Shown here piece by piece: positions 60,782-64,000 of a stretch of DNA of 64,000 bases (position 1 is its first letter; each line of letters opens with the position of its first letter). The notes under the pieces were generated by a model. That model had not been told where the DNA came from. It did no database searches and was given only the letters and a program-made list of their open reading frames with translations. Where the stretch lies: the NCBI GenBank assembly GCA_951812805.1, contig CATOSZ010000003.1:1194557-1258556 (forward strand), given 5' to 3'. Position numbers and translations under genes: made by a program. The stretch comes from an uncultured Alphaproteobacteria bacterium (GTDB lineage Bacteria > Pseudomonadota > Alphaproteobacteria > GCA-2731375).

Positions 60782-62341
60782 ATGACCGACCTCGGAAATT
60801 CGCCCGCCGCCCGTGACGTCGCCAACGTGCTGCACCCCTACACCAACCTCGACGCCCATCCCGATACCGGGCCCCACATCATCGAGGACGGCAAGGGCAT
60901 CTTCGTCTACGACGACAGCGGCAAGGAGTATATCGAGGGCCTGGCCGGCCTCTGGTGCACCTCCCTCGGCTTTCAGGAGCGGGAGCTGATCAAGGCGGCG
61001 ACCGCGCAGATGGAACGCCTGCCCTACTACCAGGCCTTCGGCGGCAAATCGACGGGCCCGCTGATCGACCTCGCCGAAAAGCTGCTCTCGGTCGCGCCCG
61101 GCGGCCTATCCAAGGTGTTCTTCGCCAATTCGGGTTCGGAGGCGAACGATTCCGTGGTCAAGATGGTCTGGTATTTCAACAACGCCCGCGGCCGGACCTC
61201 GAAGAAGAAGATCATCGCCCGCCTGCGCGGCTATCACGGCGTCACCGTGGCCGCCGGCAGCCTGACCGGCCTGCCCTACGCCCAGAACGCCTTCGACCTG
61301 CCGCTCGACCGCATGAAGCACGCCGCCTGCCCGCACCACTATCACGGTGCCCGCGACGGCGAGAGCGAGGAAGACTACGCCACCCGCCTGGCCGAAGAGC
61401 TGGACCAGCAGATCCAGGCCGAGGGGCCGGAAACCGTCGCCGCCTTCATCGCCGAGCCGGTGATGGGGGCGGGCGGTGTGTTGATCCCGCCGGCGACCTA
61501 TTTCCCGAAGATCCAGGCGGTGCTGCGCAAGCACGAGGTGCTGATGGTCGCCGACGAAGTCATCTGCGGTTTCGGGCGGACCGGCAACTGGTGGGGCTCG
61601 GACACCTTCGATATCAAGCCCGACATCGTGACCTGCGCCAAGGCGCTGTCCTCGGCCTACCTGCCGATCTCGGCGGTGCTGATCTCGGAGGAGATTTTCG
61701 ACGCACTCCGCGCGCAAAGCGCCTCCCTCGGCATCTTCGGCCACGGCTTCACCTATTCCGGCCATCCGGTGTGCGCCGCCGTGGCGCTCCGCACGCTGGA
61801 GCTGATGGAGGAACGCGAGATCATCGCCCATGTCCGCCGCGTCGCGCCGCGCTTCCAGCAGCGCCTGCAGGCCTTCGCCGAGCATCCCCTGGTCGGCGAA
61901 GCGCGCGGCGTCGGCCTGCTCGGCGGCATCGAACTCAGCCCCGACAAGGCCGCGCACGCCCGCTTCGATCCCGCCCTGAAGATGGCGCCGCAGCTGCAGG
62001 CGCTCTGCCAGGACGAGGGCTTGATCCTGCGCGCGCTGCCCGACGACGCGATCGGCTTCTGCCCGCCGCTGATCATCACCGAGGACCAGATCGACGACAT
62101 ACATGTTCGACCGCTTCGGGCGCGCCATGGACCGCTTCACCGAGAGCGCGGGACGACAGGCCGCGGAGTAGGGTCGGACGAACCTACGATTTGCCGGCGT
62201 GCTCGGCCTCGAAAGCCGCCAGAAACGTCGCCAGGTTGGTGCCGAGTTCGGGGCAGAGGTAACCGCCCTCTTGGATCAGCACCGTCGGCAGGCCGAGCGC
62301 GGCGGTGCGTCGGGCGACTTCGGCGAAGCCTTCGGTGGTGA
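60782..62341 (+). CDS. Class III aminotransferase (omega-amino acid/aspartate aminotransferase family), C-terminus frameshifted
   Basis: PLP-dependent aminotransferase. Cofactor and catalytic segments: FFANSGSEANDSVVKM (phosphate-binding GSEA), ARLRGYHGVTVAAGSLTG, VMGAGGVLIPP, MVADEVICGFGRTGNWWGSD, and the PLP lysine in DIVTCAKALSSAYLPIS. A tandem ACAT duplication (62096-62103) shifts the frame after EDQIDDI. Without it the protein would continue MFDRFGRAMDRFTESAGRQAAE and stop at 62171 (461 residues), the natural family end. As written, the frame runs to 62341 and overlaps the opposite gene by 158 bp. The frameshift affects only the last helix, so activity may survive or be a sequencing artefact. 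The ATG at 60782 is chosen; no good Shine-Dalgarno sequence was seen for longer forms. Confidence 0.88.
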   Translation: MTDLGNSPAARDVANVLHPYTNLDAHPDTGPHIIEDGKGIFVYDDSGKEYIEGLAGLWCTSLGFQERELIKAATAQMERLPYYQAFGGKSTGPLIDLAEKLLSVAPGGLSKVFFANSGSEANDSVVKMVWYFNNARGRTSKKKIIARLRGYHGVTVAAGSLTGLPYAQNAFDLPLDRMKHAACPHHYHGARDGESEEDYATRLAEELDQQIQAEGPETVAAFIAEPVMGAGGVLIPPATYFPKIQAVLRKHEVLMVADEVICGFGRTGNWWGSDTFDIKPDIVTCAKALSSAYLPISAVLISEEIFDALRAQSASLGIFGHGFTYSGHPVCAAVALRTLELMEEREIIAHVRRVAPRFQQRLQAFAEHPLVGEARGVGLLGGIELSPDKAAHARFDPALKMAPQLQALCQDEGLILRALPDDAIGFCPPLIITEDQIDDIHVRPLRARHGPLHRERGTTGRGVGSDEPTICRRARPRKPPETSPGWCRVRGRGNRPLGSAPSAGRARRCVGRLRRSLRW

Positions 62342-63212
62342 TCTTCAGGATGCCGAGGGGATCGTTCTCCTGCGCGTCGAGGCCGAGGGACAACAGCAGC
62401 GCGGCCGGCCGGTAATCGCGGATCCGGGCGAGGCCGGCGTCCAGGGCATCGAGGAAACCGTCGTCACCCGTGCCGGACACGAGCGGCAGGTTCAGGTTGG
62501 CACCAAGCCCCGCGCCGGCGCCGATCTCGTCCGCATAACCGGCGAAATGAGGATAGAAGGCGTCCGGCGCGCCGTGCAGGGAGCAAAAGAAGACGTCGCT
62601 CCGGTCCCAGAAGATGCCCTGGGTGCCGTTGCCGTGATGGACGTCGACATCGAGGATCGCGACTTTGCCGAGCCGCTCGGCCATCCGGGCGCCGGCGATA
62701 GCGACATTGTTCAAATAGCAGAATCCCCCCGCCGATCCGGCATAGGCGTGATGGCCCGGCGGCCGGCAGAGCGCGTAGGCATGCACCGCCCCTTCCAGGA
62801 CCAGGTCGGCGGCGGTCAGGGCGGCTTCGGCGCTGGCCCGGGCCGCGGCCCAGGTCTCGGCGACGATCGGCGCCGCCATGTCGTTGACGTGATAGCCGAC
62901 CTGGCCGACGATGCCCGACGGCCGCTGGCGGATCGCGCCTCCCGGATGGGCGTTCGGCACCATGACCGGCCCGGTGTCCGGAAGCGCCTGCCAGGCGGCG
63001 AACCCGTGCTCCAAAAACTCGAGATAGTCCGCCTCGTGCACCGCCGCGAGCGGTGCCGCGTCGTAGCGCCGGCTTGCCGTCGGCGCTTGTGAAAGCGCGG
63101 CGAGGAAGCGATCGACCCGCTCCGGCGTTTCGGGGATCGGGGCGGGGCGACCGCGAAGAATGAACTCCGGCGGCGCGTGATCGCGTTGCGTTGCGTTGAA
63201 GATTACCTGCAT
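62184..63212 (-). CDS. Histone deacetylase-family amidohydrolase (acetylpolyamine/acetoin-type)
   Basis: A 342-residue zinc amidohydrolase of the arginase/deacetylase fold. Motifs: ALCRPPGHHAYAGSAGGFCYLNNVAIA (catalytic HH), VAILDVDVHHGNGTQGIFW (zinc DxDxH), and LLLSLGLDAQENDPLGILKIT (second zinc Asp region). QEGGYLCPELGTNL is near the C-terminus. Bacterial relatives deacetylate polyamines or small acetylated amines. It is convergent with the aminotransferase; together with it, a polyamine or omega-amino acid catabolic link is conceivable. Confidence 0.93.
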   Translation of the reverse strand: MQVIFNATQRDHAPPEFILRGRPAPIPETPERVDRFLAALSQAPTASRRYDAAPLAAVHEADYLEFLEHGFAAWQALPDTGPVMVPNAHPGGAIRQRPSGIVGQVGYHVNDMAAPIVAETWAAARASAEAALTAADLVLEGAVHAYALCRPPGHHAYAGSAGGFCYLNNVAIAGARMAERLGKVAILDVDVHHGNGTQGIFWDRSDVFFCSLHGAPDAFYPHFAGYADEIGAGAGLGANLNLPLVSGTGDDGFLDALDAGLARIRDYRPAALLLSLGLDAQENDPLGILKITTEGFAEVARRTAALGLPTVLIQEGGYLCPELGTNLATFLAAFEAEHAGKS

Positions 63213-63251
63213 GGTGTCGATCTATAACGACAGAACGAGGGGAGCGAAAGC

Positions 63252-64000
63252 ATGGCCGAAGAGACCGAGGGACGCATCGCGGCCCTGCACGTCTACCCGA
63301 TCAAGGGCTGCCGCGCGGTGTCGCCGCCGCGGGTCCGACTGCTCGCCACCGGCCTGGAACACGACCGGGAATGGATGGTGGTCGACGAGGGCGGCAACCT
63401 GATTACCCAGCGCGAGGTTCCCCGGCTCGCCACGGTCGAGGTCGGCCTCGATCCCGGCGGCCTGCGCCTCGCCGCGGCGGGGCATGGCGACCTCGTCGTG
63501 CCGCACGGCTCAGGCACGCCGCTTGCCGTCCGGGTCTGGCGCAGCCACGTCCAGGGGCAAACCACGACGGACGCGGCCGATGCCTTCTTCACCGCGCTTT
63601 GTGAGCGGCCGGTCCGCCTGGTCCGCTTCGATCCCGCGGTCCGGCGCACCTGCGATTCCGACTTCACGGCCGAGGGCCATACCTTCTTCGCCGACGGCTA
63701 TCCGGTCCTGCTGGCCAACACCGCCTCGCTTCACCGGTTGAACGGCGTGATCGCCGAGGCGGGGCAGACGCCGGTCCCGATGACGCGCTTTCGCCCCAAC
63801 ATCGTCGTCGACGGCATCGCCGCCGACCTGGAAGACCGTGCCGGACGCGCCCGCCTCGGCGACGTGGTGGACATGGATCTGGTGAAACCCTGTGATCGCT
63901 GCGAGGTGACGACGATCGATCAGGAGACGGGCACGCGCCGCCCGAAGGAGCCGTTGGCCAGCCTCGCCAAGATCCGCATGGCGCCCGGTGGCGGCAAGGT
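63252..64000 (+). CDS. MOSC-domain protein (MOSC_N plus MOSC, partial at the right edge)
   Basis: At least 249 residues. The N-terminal MOSC_N beta-barrel opens IAALHVYPIKGCRAVSPPRVRLLATGLEHDREWMVVDEGG. The MOSC domain follows with DGYPVLLANTASLHRLN, MTRFRPNIVVDG and the conserved Cys of KPCDRCEVTTIDQETG, expected to hold a molybdenum or sulfur. Relatives include mARC-like reductases and sulfur carriers. The window ends inside the gene, near the normal end of the family. It is divergent from the deacetylase gene. Confidence 0.93.
   Translation, partial: MAEETEGRIAALHVYPIKGCRAVSPPRVRLLATGLEHDREWMVVDEGGNLITQREVPRLATVEVGLDPGGLRLAAAGHGDLVVPHGSGTPLAVRVWRSHVQGQTTTDAADAFFTALCERPVRLVRFDPAVRRTCDSDFTAEGHTFFADGYPVLLANTASLHRLNGVIAEAGQTPVPMTRFRPNIVVDGIAADLEDRAGRARLGDVVDMDLVKPCDRCEVTTIDQETGTRRPKEPLASLAKIRMAPGGGK

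Overview
This window looks like a chromosomal piece of a GC-rich alphaproteobacterium, probably near the Rhodospirillales. The evidence is uniformly high GC, a RegB/RegA-type redox two-component pair (27.6-29.5 kb), a type II lumazine synthase of the Brucella/Mesorhizobium kind behind an FMN riboswitch (17.7-18.5 kb), an FecR-domain protein, and many CaiB/BaiF CoA transferases, TauD/PhyH-type dioxygenases, SDRs and DMT/TSUP transporters. No rRNA, tRNA, CRISPR or prophage was seen. The taxonomic placement is inferred from gene content only.

Layout. 0-8.9 kb holds a partial CoA transferase, a chemoreceptor with a CxxCH haem motif, a MarR regulator, leuCD, typA/bipA and a DUF599 membrane protein. 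8.9-20.4 kb is accessory metabolism: a DMGDH/SarDH-like FAD plus GcvT fusion, two Fe(II)/2OG dioxygenases, an MFS transporter, an SDR, a GFA protein, a cupin, an EamA transporter, FMN riboswitch-ribH, a TSUP transporter and a His-rich COG0523 GTPase. 20.4-23.5 kb is an mttB-like methyltransferase gene cut in two by an IS1182-family element. 23.5-26.7 kb holds a cyclic-di-GMP-I (GEMM-I) riboswitch in front of a 55-residue membrane protein, a glycosyltransferase, and a degenerate EAL protein. 26.7-31.6 kb holds an SDR, a long palindromic repeat, regAB, an N-formylglutamate amidohydrolase and a YbdK-like ligase. 31.6-35.6 kb is a secreted subtilisin-like protease gene with two in-frame stop codons. 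35.6-42.9 kb is catabolic: a TPP enzyme, cupin, PhyH, LLM flavoenzyme, acyl-CoA dehydrogenase and enoyl-CoA hydratase.

43-48 kb contains a secreted FecR protein facing a four-gene partner-switching cassette: STAS antagonist, metallo-beta-lactamase-fold hydrolase, CHASE2-SpoIIE phosphatase and RsbW-like kinase. 48.2-52.0 kb is an M24 peptidase gene split by an IS21-type istA/istB element. 52.1-52.7 kb is an AT-rich island with a small secreted protein. 52.7-56.5 kb holds a second CoA transferase and an orphan xanthine-dehydrogenase-type molybdopterin subunit, separated by a second copy of the palindromic repeat. 56.9-59.0 kb holds a 5'-truncated TPR gene next to a REP-associated tyrosine transposase and a cluster of short repeats. 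59.2-64 kb holds a collagen-like secreted protein, a class III aminotransferase with a C-terminal frameshift, a histone-deacetylase-family amidohydrolase and a partial MOSC protein.

Two themes stand out. First, gene decay: five genes are visibly damaged (two by IS insertion, one by two nonsense codons, one by a 4-bp duplication, one by 5' truncation), while flanking reading frames stay clean, so the damage looks recent. Second, signalling: a c-di-GMP riboswitch, a degenerate EAL protein, a haem chemoreceptor, RegBA and a partner-switching module all occur within 47 kb. No wholly unprecedented multi-gene system is evident. The strongest candidates for new biology are the riboswitch-controlled 55-residue membrane protein with its leader ORF and hairpin, the MBL-containing partner-switching cassette, and the covarying palindromic repeat family.
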